Counted from the first letter of the stretch, positions 1 through 3,804 are shown. The stretch is 6,547 nt of DNA from MKRK01 sp001896915 (GCA_937973935.1 CALJJF010000276.1:1-6547); one strand, 5' to 3'. Notes: generated from the letters alone by a model not told the origin. Numbers and translations are program-made.

Positions 1-105
1 TTCCACTGCCGCTAACACCTCGATCTCCGGGTCGGCCGACAGAATGATCCGCAGTCCCTCTCTGATCAGGGTATCGTCGTCCGCTATAAGAATTTTAACC
101 GGCAT
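1..105 (-). CDS. Response regulator, N-terminal fragment (NarL/LuxR type likely)
   Basis: Only the first 35 residues are inside the window; the gene runs off the left edge. The protein begins MPVKILIADDDTLIREGL, the first beta strand and first helix of a CheY-like receiver domain. The acidic cluster at residues 9-11 would hold Mg2+ at the phosphorylation site; the phospho-accepting Asp lies outside the window. The ATG is preceded by AAAGGA about 10 nt upstream. It follows the sensor kinase on the same strand after 51 bp, so the two are very likely one operon and a phosphorelay pair. HisKA_3 kinases usually pair with NarL-type regulators that carry a LuxR HTH, so a DNA-binding output is inferred from the partner, not seen. 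The signal and target genes are unknown. Confidence 0.9.
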   Translation of the reverse strand, partial: MPVKILIADDDTLIREGLRIILSADPEIEVLAAVE

Positions 106-156
106 ATCTCTTCGTTCCTTTCCTGAGGCAAAATCCTGTGGGTGTGATTGCTCCGC

Positions 157-1245
157 TTATCCCTTGTTTTCCATGGGAATGATGGTAGACACCGAAAACC
201 CCTTCCCGGTGCTGTCGAGGATGACTTTGCCGTTCAGCCCTGCCGCCCGTTCCTCCATGCCAACAATGCCCAGACCTTTATTAATTTTATCTGCACCCTT
301 GCCGTTGTCACGCACCTCAAAACGAATAAAACCGCTGTATACATACAGCCCGATGTTGATGAGCGTTGCCCCGGAATACTTCGCAGCGTTGGTGATGGCC
401 TCTGAAGCATTGTCGATGATGACCTTCCATTCCAGATACCCGATCCGTTCGGAGGCGCCTTCACACCGAAACTCAATCTCCATATTGGTTTTACGCATAA
501 AGGAAGAAATGACTTCTTTCAGTTTCTCCATATTATAAGTCTGTGCCGTGGGTTTTTCGTCCTTGAGCAGTGCCCTGATATCCAGAAACCCTTCCCGCAT
601 CACCTTGGTTACATTGTCAATGATTTTGACGGTGTCCTTCGGGTTTTGCTCCGCAATCACCTTGGCCGCCTCCAGCTGAACCACGCTTCCCGTAATGGTA
701 TGACCCAGCTTATCGTGGATCTCCTGAGAAATCCTGTTTTTTGTGTCCAGCGCCGCCATAATACGGATCTGGTTTTCATAATCCGCATTCATTCTCAGCT
801 TTTGCTTGAGCGCGTCTATCTCCTGTTCTGATTGGGTTGATAGCTTGCTCCATTTCTGATAGAGATAAAACAGCATAAAAGATAGTGCTGTAATCAGCCC
901 GAACAGTAAATAGAGCTCCGAAGGGAGTAAAAACAGGGGGATCCATACAACAATGTTATAATAAACCGGTCTGTCAAAAAGCGCTGTGAATTCAAAAAGC
1001 GCTATGGGATATAAAAGCATAATGACAGGGTTGATCAAAAACGCCGACCAAATCAGCACGATATTGCAGGTATGGATCACCGCAATGACAGCCCTGTGTT
1101 TAATGGGAAGACCCGGCAGGAGGTTGAGACTGATATAACCCAGCACAAACAGAATAAAAAATATATATTCATCGGCACTGCTCAGATACAACGCAACCGT
1201 AAACACAAGCAAAAGTGCCTTGACAATATTCAAAAAGTCCCTCAT
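157..1245 (-). CDS. Membrane sensor histidine kinase, HisKA_3 / NarX-DegS-like family
   Basis: A 362-residue two-component sensor kinase that phosphorylates the response regulator encoded just downstream. Residues 1-130 are about five hydrophobic membrane segments with little extracytoplasmic sequence, so the signal is probably sensed in or at the membrane. A predicted coiled coil follows (about 133-160). The HisKA_3 dimerisation and phosphotransfer helix holds RISQEIHDKLGH, with His177 the likely phosphorylated residue. The HATPase_c domain shows an N box (SEAITNAAKYSG, Glu282/Asn286), a G1 box DNGKG (313-317) and a G2 box GLGIVGM (324-330). The ATG at 1243-1245 was chosen because GGGAGGTG lies just upstream; the frame stays open to 1338, but that part only translates the promoter and an upstream terminator. 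It resembles small NarX/DegS/LiaS-type kinases. The ligand is unknown. Confidence 0.93.
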   Translation of the reverse strand: MRDFLNIVKALLLVFTVALYLSSADEYIFFILFVLGYISLNLLPGLPIKHRAVIAVIHTCNIVLIWSAFLINPVIMLLYPIALFEFTALFDRPVYYNIVVWIPLFLLPSELYLLFGLITALSFMLFYLYQKWSKLSTQSEQEIDALKQKLRMNADYENQIRIMAALDTKNRISQEIHDKLGHTITGSVVQLEAAKVIAEQNPKDTVKIIDNVTKVMREGFLDIRALLKDEKPTAQTYNMEKLKEVISSFMRKTNMEIEFRCEGASERIGYLEWKVIIDNASEAITNAAKYSGATLINIGLYVYSGFIRFEVRDNGKGADKINKGLGIVGMEERAAGLNGKVILDSTGKGFSVSTIIPMENKG

Positions 1246-1267
1246 ACCGCACCTCCCTGTTAAGATG

Positions 1268-1296
1268 ATTGTATAATAAAAAATGGGAAGATGCAA
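1268..1296 (-). promoter_or_regulatory. Candidate promoter of the kinase-regulator operon
   Basis: On the minus strand TTGCAT (1291-1296) and TACAAT (1268-1273) are separated by 17 bp, 22 bp before the kinase start codon. The -10 matches the consensus at 5 of 6 positions and the -35 at only 3 of 6. It lies directly after the terminator of the preceding gene, which supports an independent transcription unit. The short leader leaves room only for the ribosome site. Confidence 0.5.
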
Positions 1297-1299
1297 TAG

Positions 1300-1344
1300 A
1301 AAAAACAAGATGGCTCTTTCTTCTTGGGCAGAGCTCATCTTGTT
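1300..1344 (-). terminator. Rho-independent terminator downstream of the 92-residue protein gene
   Basis: Arms at 1304-1317 and 1330-1344 pair over about 14 bp with one bulged base (AACAAGATG then GCTCT), with a loop of about 12 nt. On the minus strand the stem is followed by a run of six T. It closes the 1363-1641 gene and insulates the kinase operon. The apparent upstream extension of the kinase frame is a translation of this hairpin. Confidence 0.85.
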
Positions 1345-1362
1345 CTGTTTATTTCATCCGAG

Positions 1363-1641
1363 CTACCGTTTCTCCGTCACATATTTCTCTTCCCCATAAT
1401 TAAACGGAAAAATATAAACATCCGTGCGGATCAGATACAAGGGTTCTTCCCCGATGTAGTTTCCATTTTGATCCCGCTTCGCATCGACGGAATAAGCATC
1501 GGGATTGATCACATGCCATTTGACAACCTTATATAAAATAGCATGATATTTAACCGTTCCCCCATCTTTGTATTGTGTTCGTACAGGAATCAGCATGAGT
1601 GCGAATAAAATGACCGCAGTGATAATGATTGCTTTTTTCAT
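1363..1641 (-). CDS. Small signal-anchored or secreted hypothetical protein (92 aa)
   Basis: A 92-residue protein with a positively charged start (MKK) and one hydrophobic segment at about residues 4-18, then a polar extracytoplasmic domain of about 70 residues. There is no lipobox cysteine, so it is either secreted or held by an uncleaved anchor. The ATG at 1639-1641 was chosen because AAAGGA sits 8 nt upstream; upstream in-frame ATGs would translate the ribosome site and the 1680-1698 hairpin. The stretch KDGGTVKYHAILYKVVKWH and the later hydrophobic strand DVYIFPFNYG recall a common family of short Clostridia hypothetical proteins with no known function. A strong terminator follows. It may share a transcript with the DUF6809 gene upstream, but a hairpin lies between them. 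No function is assigned. Confidence 0.8.
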   Translation of the reverse strand: MKKAIIITAVILFALMLIPVRTQYKDGGTVKYHAILYKVVKWHVINPDAYSVDAKRDQNGNYIGEEPLYLIRTDVYIFPFNYGEEKYVTEKR

Positions 1642-1679
1642 TGAATCCATCCTTTCAATTCGGTTCATTGTACGGGTAG

Positions 1680-1698
1680 GGGCGTATTGCATACGCCC
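1680..1698. repeat. GC-rich perfect hairpin between the 92-aa and DUF6809 genes
   Basis: GGGCGTAT (1680-1687) and ATACGCCC (1691-1698) are perfect 8-bp arms around a 3-nt loop, 18 bp after the DUF6809 stop codon and 38 bp before the next start codon. Neither strand has a proper T-run, so it is not a textbook terminator. It is more GC-rich than its surroundings and looks like the short dispersed palindromes common between genes in Clostridia; that family assignment is from memory and is an inference. Confidence 0.5.
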
Positions 1699-1716
1699 GT
1701 TTTCACCATAAGCTTC

Positions 1717-1983
1717 TTATTCCATTCCTGCCAGCATTAATTTTATGCCCAGCTTAAAGCCATGTTTGAAGCTGTCGAGGGTACCGTAAAAGAATTCTTC
1801 GGCATCGGCTTGCAGTAGTTCGTTGAACTTGTTCTTGTCGCATTCGGGGACGATTTTTAAAAATTCGATTGCCAGATCCGTACTGATGCGGTTGGCTTTT
1901 CCCAGATCGCTTTCACGATCGATATCCCTTTCCGCAATGTCGATTCTGCCGCAGAATAAATCTTCTAGGATTGTGTTTTTCAT
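1717..1983 (-). CDS. DUF6809-like small protein (88 aa)
   Basis: An 88-residue acidic, probably helical cytoplasmic protein. It opens MKNTILEDLFCGRIDIAERD and ends with SFKHGFKLGIKLMLAGME. The layout of a short N-terminal motif ending in a 'Y/F-x-G-x-I-x-x-x-E' pattern, a helical middle, and a C-terminal 'F-x-x-G-F-K-L-G' helix is that of the DUF6809 family of Firmicutes, whose function is unknown. The ATG at 1981-1983 was chosen over one 18 bp upstream because AAAGGA lies 8 nt before it, and the upstream ATG would use up that ribosome site. Its start region abuts the sRNA/RHH array and resembles an array junction (CACTTGAAAGG; see findings), so it may sit where another unit once was. Family call moderate; coding call strong. 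Confidence 0.8.
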   Translation of the reverse strand: MKNTILEDLFCGRIDIAERDIDRESDLGKANRISTDLAIEFLKIVPECDKNKFNELLQADAEEFFYGTLDSFKHGFKLGIKLMLAGME

Positions 1984-2021
1984 TTCTTTGATTCCTTTCA
2001 AGTGATTAATTCACCAAACCC

Positions 2022-2050
2022 TTGAAAGAAAGCGTAACGTATGGTAGAAT
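2022..2050 (+). promoter_or_regulatory. Promoter of sRNA A with inverted repeat around the -10
   Basis: TTGAAA (2022-2027), 17 bp, TAGAAT (2045-2050). The inverted repeat TAACGTA (2035-2041) and TACGTTA (2054-2060) is centred on the -10 box with a 12-bp gap. The start point is expected near G2057, inside the right arm, so the full repeat exists only as DNA and is likely an operator. Spacing and layout are identical in units B and C. Confidence 0.75.
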
Positions 2051-2056
2051 ATTTAC

Positions 2057-2138
2057 GTTAATCTCTTTTTGGGATTGGCGTGTGGAAAGCGGTGTACTGT
2101 TTGACGACTGGTGGCATCGCTTTCTTCTTTTATTTTTT
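2057..2138 (+). ncRNA. Small RNA A (first array unit), two hairpins, ends at terminator
   Basis: A predicted RNA of about 75-80 nt. Hairpin 1 pairs AATCTC (2060-2065) with GGGATT (2071-2076) around TTTTT and extends outward with G-U and G-C pairs to G2057-C2079. Hairpin 2 pairs GAAAGCGGTG (2085-2094) with CATCGCTTTC (2115-2124), including one G-U, around a 20-nt loop containing GTTTGACGA. The tail TTCTTTTATTTTTT follows, making hairpin 2 a Rho-independent terminator. No open frame with a ribosome site is conserved across the three copies. The RNA converges on RHH gene A, and the T-run covers its stop codon. Role unknown; a regulatory RNA is inferred from promoter, structure and terminator. 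Confidence 0.75.
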
Positions 2139-2291
2139 GAGGTCACCATGAATCCTGTGAACACCATTTCGCAGTACTTCGGATTTGCTTATATTTAGTT
2201 TCTTACTGCATTCATCAAGCTTTTGAATGGTTTCTTCGTCAATTCGAAACTTGATTGTGGTTGCCTTCGGATTATCGGTAGGTCTCCCCAT
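2130..2291 (-). CDS. RHH (CopG/Arc-like) DNA-binding protein A, 53 aa
   Basis: A ribbon-helix-helix protein, which as a dimer would place a two-stranded sheet in the DNA major groove. The start MGRPTDNPK is shared with the other units. The predicted beta strand is TTIKFRID (about 11-18), with outward residues Thr, Lys and Arg; helix 1 is about 19-31 (EETIQKLDECSKK); the turn and helix 2 are about 34-47 (ISKSEVLRNGVHRI). The ATG used here lies 25 nt after a strong AAGGAGG (2317-2323). Exactly 7 nt after that site is ATA (2307-2309), in frame, where units B and C have TTG. If ATA is used, the protein gains six residues and the gene ends at 2309. It probably represses its own promoter. Confidence 0.8.
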   Translation of the reverse strand: MGRPTDNPKATTIKFRIDEETIQKLDECSKKLNISKSEVLRNGVHRIHGDLKK

Positions 2292-2323
2292 CTTCTTTTT
2301 GTCCGTTATACTTTTCCCTCCTT

Positions 2324-2368
2324 TCGTGGGGACAATAATAGAATAACTTATGTAGGGACATTTGTCAA
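2324..2368 (-). promoter_or_regulatory. RHH-A promoter with two direct-repeat operators
   Basis: On the minus strand: TTGACA (2363-2368), 17 bp, TATTCT (2340-2345). ATGTCCCTACAT (2350-2361) fills the spacer and TTGTCCCCACGA (2324-2335) lies just after the -10. They share TGTCCC-AC and are 26 bp apart centre to centre, two to three helical turns. An occupied pair would block RNA polymerase, so autorepression by RHH A is the simplest reading. Confidence 0.7.
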
Positions 2369-2400
2369 GTGCTGTTTTGTTTTATTTGCCAAGCACTTGA
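2365..2400. repeat. Mirror-image divergent promoter core between units A and B
   Basis: TCAAGTGCT (2365-2373) and AGCACTTGA (2392-2400) are perfect 9-bp inverted copies. Each contains part of a -35 hexamer: TTGACA of RHH A on the minus strand and TTGAAA of sRNA B on the plus strand. The -35 boxes point away from each other with 28 bp between them. The same repeat recurs between units B and C. Confidence 0.75.
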
Positions 2401-2425
2401 AAGAAACCTTTGCGTATGGTAAGAT
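2397..2425 (+). promoter_or_regulatory. Promoter of sRNA B with inverted repeat around the -10
   Basis: TTGAAA (2397-2402), 17 bp, TAAGAT (2420-2425). The arms TTGCGTA (2410-2416) and TACGCAA (2429-2435) surround the -10 with a 12-bp gap. Compared with unit A, two arm positions have changed on both sides so that the symmetry is kept. Confidence 0.75.
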
Positions 2426-2431
2426 ATTTAC

Positions 2432-2510
2432 GCAAGTCTCCTTCGGGTGATTGGCGCTCGGGACGCGGTAACTGTTTGACGATGGTGATACTGCTTCCTT
2501 CTTTTATTTG
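2432..2510 (+). ncRNA. Small RNA B (second array unit)
   Basis: A predicted RNA of about 75 nt from G2432. Hairpin 1 (2432-2455) has a UUCG tetraloop closed by CC/GG, a U-U mismatch, then AGTC paired with GATT. Hairpin 2 pairs GGACGCGGTA (2461-2470) with TACTGCTTCC (2489-2498), with one internal C-U mismatch and one G-U, around an 18-nt loop with GTTTGACGA. The tail TTCTTTTATTT gives a weaker terminator than in units A and C. Stem bases differ from the other copies at paired positions, which supports a real RNA structure. The tail overlaps the stop codon of RHH B. Confidence 0.75.
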
Positions 2511-2677
2511 TCATCCTTTAATTTGTGAACCGCATCTCTTACACCCTGTGCCCTGTTTATGTTTTTTCGCTCACAATAATCAGTCAATATATTGTAAGTT
2601 TCTTCGTCAACACGGGCTTTTACCTCCAGCGTTTTGGGATTGTCGGTAGGACGACCCATTTTTTTTGCTGACGCCAA
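2504..2677 (-). CDS. RHH (CopG/Arc-like) DNA-binding protein B, 57 aa, TTG start
   Basis: A ribbon-helix-helix protein related to the products of units A and C. From the TTG it reads MASAKKMGRPTDNPK, then strand LEVKARVD (about 17-24), helix 1 around EETYNILTDYCERK (25-38) and helix 2 around INRAQGVRDAVHKL (40-53), ending KDDK. The outward strand residues (Glu, Lys, Arg) differ from unit A (Thr, Lys, Arg), matching a differently spelled operator. The TTG at 2675-2677 was chosen because AAGGGGG (2685-2691) sits exactly 7 nt upstream; the internal ATG at 2657-2659 has no ribosome site at a good distance and would give 51 residues. It probably represses its own promoter. Confidence 0.82.
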   Translation of the reverse strand: MASAKKMGRPTDNPKTLEVKARVDEETYNILTDYCERKNINRAQGVRDAVHKLKDDK

Positions 2678-2695
2678 TGAAACACCCCCTTAACT

Positions 2696-2740
2696 TTTGC
2701 GTCGCAAATATATTCTATACTTTTGAGACACAAATGTCAA
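2696..2740 (-). promoter_or_regulatory. RHH-B promoter with two palindromic operators
   Basis: TTGACA (2735-2740), 17 bp, TAGAAT (2712-2717) on the minus strand. The operators are TTTGTGTCTCAAA (2722-2734), within the spacer, and TTTGCGACGCAAA (2696-2708), after the -10. The second is a perfect 13-bp palindrome about its central base; the first has one mismatched pair. Their centres are 26 bp apart, as in unit A, but the sequence differs, suggesting each RHH protein reads its own site. Confidence 0.75.
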
Positions 2741-2773
2741 GTGCTTTTTTGTTTTTATTTGCCAAGCACTTGA
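2737..2773. repeat. Mirror-image divergent promoter core between units B and C
   Basis: TCAAGTGCT (2737-2745) and AGCACTTGA (2765-2773) are perfect 9-bp inverted arms containing parts of the -35 boxes of RHH B (minus) and sRNA C (plus), which are 29 bp apart. The AT-rich centre (TTTTTTGTTTTTATTTGCC) is nearly the same as at the A/B junction. Confidence 0.75.
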
Positions 2774-2798
2774 AAGAAACCCTTGCGTATGGTAAAAT
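2770..2798 (+). promoter_or_regulatory. Promoter of sRNA C with inverted repeat around the -10
   Basis: TTGAAA (2770-2775), 17 bp, TAAAAT (2793-2798), the closest to consensus of the three sRNA promoters. Arms TTGCGTA (2783-2789) and TACGCAA (2802-2808) match unit B exactly, with the same 12-bp gap. Confidence 0.78.
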
Positions 2799-2804
2799 AT
2801 TTAC

Positions 2805-2883
2805 GCAAATCTCCTTCGGGTGATTGGCTTTGGGAAAGCGATGTGTGGTTTGATGACTGTGGCATCGCTTTCTTTTATTTTTG
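2805..2883 (+). ncRNA. Small RNA C (third array unit)
   Basis: A predicted RNA of about 75 nt from G2805. Hairpin 1 (2805-2828) has a UUCG tetraloop, a U-U mismatch and AATC/GATT pairing, ending in a GC/GGC base. Hairpin 2 is a perfect 10-bp stem, GAAAGCGATG (2834-2843) with CATCGCTTTC (2863-2872), around a 19-nt loop containing GTTTGATGA, followed by TTTTATTTTT. This is the strongest terminator of the three. Stop codon overlap with RHH C is as in the other units. Confidence 0.78.
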
Positions 2884-3042
2884 TTTGAGGCTTTTGATAC
2901 CGTCCCGGACACCGTCGGCTCTGCTTACGTGATTCTGCTTACAATATTCATCCAGAATTTCAATTGTTTCATCATTCACTCTTACGGTAAGCTTATTGGG
3001 CTTTGGGTCTTCGGTCGGTCTCCCCATTTTAGTGTCTGACAA
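2875..3042 (-). CDS. RHH (CopG/Arc-like) DNA-binding protein C, 55 aa, TTG start
   Basis: The third ribbon-helix-helix protein of the array. From the TTG it reads MSDTKMGRPTEDPKPN, then the strand KLTVRVND (about 17-24), helix 1 around DETIEILDEYCKQN (24-37) and helix 2 around VSRADGVRDGIKSL (39-52). The TTG at 3040-3042 lies exactly 7 nt after AAGGAGG (3050-3056). An ATG at 3046-3048 is in frame but only 1 nt after the ribosome site, too close for normal use, and the ATG at 3025-3027 (50 aa) is too far. The outward strand residues are Lys, Thr and Arg. It is predicted to repress its own gene. No fourth sRNA lies upstream of its promoter, so this is the end of the array. Confidence 0.82.
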   Translation of the reverse strand: MSDTKMGRPTEDPKPNKLTVRVNDETIEILDEYCKQNHVSRADGVRDGIKSLKQK

Positions 3043-3058
3043 TTTCATCCCTCCTTAT

Positions 3059-3101
3059 ATGTCGACATTTGTATAGTAACATATGACGACAAATGTGTCA
3101 A
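3059..3101 (-). promoter_or_regulatory. RHH-C promoter with two operators
   Basis: TTGACA (3096-3101), 17 bp, TACTAT (3073-3078). Operators on the minus strand are TTGTCGTCAT (3083-3092), inside a longer imperfect palindrome ACAT...ATGT (3079-3096), and ATGTCGACAT (3059-3068), a perfect palindrome. Centres are 24 bp apart, against 26 bp in units A and B. The second operator abuts the ribosome site. Confidence 0.7.
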
Positions 3102-3188
3102 GTACTATTTTTACTTTTTTTCTAAAACGCAGAAAGTCATCTTGTATTTTAAAGCCATTCCACATACCGGCTATTGCTGTCACAGTGC

Positions 3189-3236
3189 AAAAATAAAACC
3201 GCTCAATCAGAAAACTGATTGAGCGGTTTTATTTTT
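3189..3236 (-). terminator. Terminator of tRNA-Lys, 22-bp perfect arms, bidirectional
   Basis: Arms 3189-3210 and 3215-3236 are perfect 22-bp inverted copies around AAAA. The core is CCGCTCAATCAG, flanked by TTTTATTTTT on either strand, so it can end transcription both ways. It touches the last base of the tRNA CCA, and separates the tRNA from the sRNA/RHH array. Nothing identifiable lies between it and the array end (3111-3188). Confidence 0.92.
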
Positions 3237-3311
3237 GGTGAGCCATCGGAGATTCGAACTCCGGACACCTTGATTAAAAGTCAAGTGCTCTGCCAACTGA
3301 GCTAATGGCTC
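3236..3311 (-). tRNA. tRNA-Lys (anticodon TTT)
   Basis: A 76-nt lysine tRNA including an encoded CCA (3236-3238). The acceptor arms GAGCCAT and ATGGCTC pair fully. The D arm begins TAGCTCAGTTGG, the anticodon stem is CTTGA/TCAAG with loop CTTTTAA (anticodon TTT), and the T arm is TCCGG-AGTTCGAATC-TCCGA-like with the standard GTTCGAATC. It reads AAA and AAG codons. It is a single-gene unit with its own promoter about 53 bp upstream and a terminator directly after it. Confidence 0.97.
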
Positions 3312-3363
3312 GTACCTATTGTGGTTTCCTTTCGCCCGGATATTTCCCGGAGCGACGAAAGAT

Positions 3364-3392
3364 ATTATACCAATCAGCAGATGTTCTGTCAA
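3364..3392 (-). promoter_or_regulatory. Promoter of tRNA-Lys
   Basis: TTGACA (3387-3392), 17 bp, TATAAT (3364-3369): a perfect sigma-A (sigma-70 type) consensus. A leader of about 45 nt precedes the tRNA and includes a small CCGGG...TCCGG hairpin that would be removed in 5' processing. Confidence 0.92.
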
Positions 3393-3429
3393 GCAATATT
3401 TTCATAAAACACTAAATTAATATCATTTG

Positions 3430-3804
3430 CTAACAATATCCATCCTCATTGTCCGTTTCATCCACCGGTTTGATTAAATTGGAAGCATCTTCATATAAGC
3501 TCCGGGGAACAAACAAATCCATGTCACTGCGTACCATATTATGCCGAAGCATCGGTTTATAATTTGGTCGCTTGACAAGAACAGGAATGCCATATGCCCC
3601 CAGCATTGCAACCACCCGTTCCACTTCAAGGGAATCCGCAATATGAGTCAAAAATACCGGCTCTTCATAGAGATAGCTCTCATCTATCCCATCAGACTCG
3701 GTTTTTTCCTCGGGAATTTCAAAATCCTCTGTTAATTTTGTCCCGCAATCGGAACAATATTCAATTCCGTCAATAAACGGTGCGTAGCATTTGGGACACA
3801 TCAT
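3430..3804 (-). CDS. Zinc-ribbon protein with DUF2007-like domain (124 aa)
   Basis: Residues 3-20 form a zinc ribbon with two CxxC knuckles, CPKC (3-6) and CSDC (17-20), which should bind one Zn2+. After an acidic linker (about 24-45), residues 47-112 (FLTHIADSLEVERVVAML, GIPVLVKRPN, DLFVPRSLYEDASNLI) resemble DUF2007 (PF09413, 'putative prokaryotic signal transducing protein'), an alpha/beta domain of unknown role usually found alone or with a zinc ribbon. The start is the first of two adjacent ATGs, with AAAGGTG 7 nt upstream. It is divergent from tRNA-Leu and its start region is close to that tRNA promoter; I see no clear promoter of its own. Cytoplasmic; a role in protein interaction or signalling is only inferred from the domain name. 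Confidence 0.85.
   Translation of the reverse strand: MMCPKCYAPFIDGIEYCSDCGTKLTEDFEIPEEKTESDGIDESYLYEEPVFLTHIADSLEVERVVAMLGAYGIPVLVKRPNYKPMLRHNMVRSDMDLFVPRSLYEDASNLIKPVDETDNEDGYC

Larger units (their letters stand above)
2022..3110. repeat. Three-unit tandem array of convergent sRNA and RHH-repressor genes
   Basis: Units start at about 2022, 2397 and 2770, a period of 375 and 373 bp. Each holds, in order on the plus strand: a TTGAAA promoter, an inverted repeat around its -10, a short RNA with two hairpins, a convergent minus-strand gene of the MGRPT RHH family, two operators, and a TTGACA promoter. The units are clearly related but diverged: promoters, hairpins and protein ends are conserved, while operators and protein middles differ. 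This is more like an old duplication kept by selection than a recent slip. No transposase or integrase is in the window. I do not know a named family with this layout. Confidence 0.85.

Noticed and set aside
157..538. Plus-strand frames opposite the kinase
   Set aside because: Antisense shadows of the HATPase domain, which shows clear N and G boxes on the minus strand.
1246..1338. An upstream 31-residue extension of the histidine kinase frame
   Set aside because: It translates the kinase promoter and the preceding gene's terminator hairpin, and the ATG at 1243-1245 has a strong ribosome site.
2057..2880. A short peptide encoded in the small RNAs from a conserved TTGGC
   Set aside because: Frames from that TTG stop at different places in the three copies, share no peptide sequence and lack a ribosome site.
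2715..2912. Minus-strand frame of 65 codons in unit C
   Set aside because: It overlaps the RHH C end in another frame, the antisense of sRNA C, and the RHH B promoter; no counterpart is kept in the other units.
2022..3110. CRISPR array
   Set aside because: The repeats are about 374 bp, diverged and gene-bearing, with no short identical repeats or unique spacers.
3207..3392. Minus-strand frame of 61 codons over tRNA-Lys
   Set aside because: It is a translation of the tRNA itself (EHLTFNQGVRSSNLRW-type peptide), a well-known annotation artefact.
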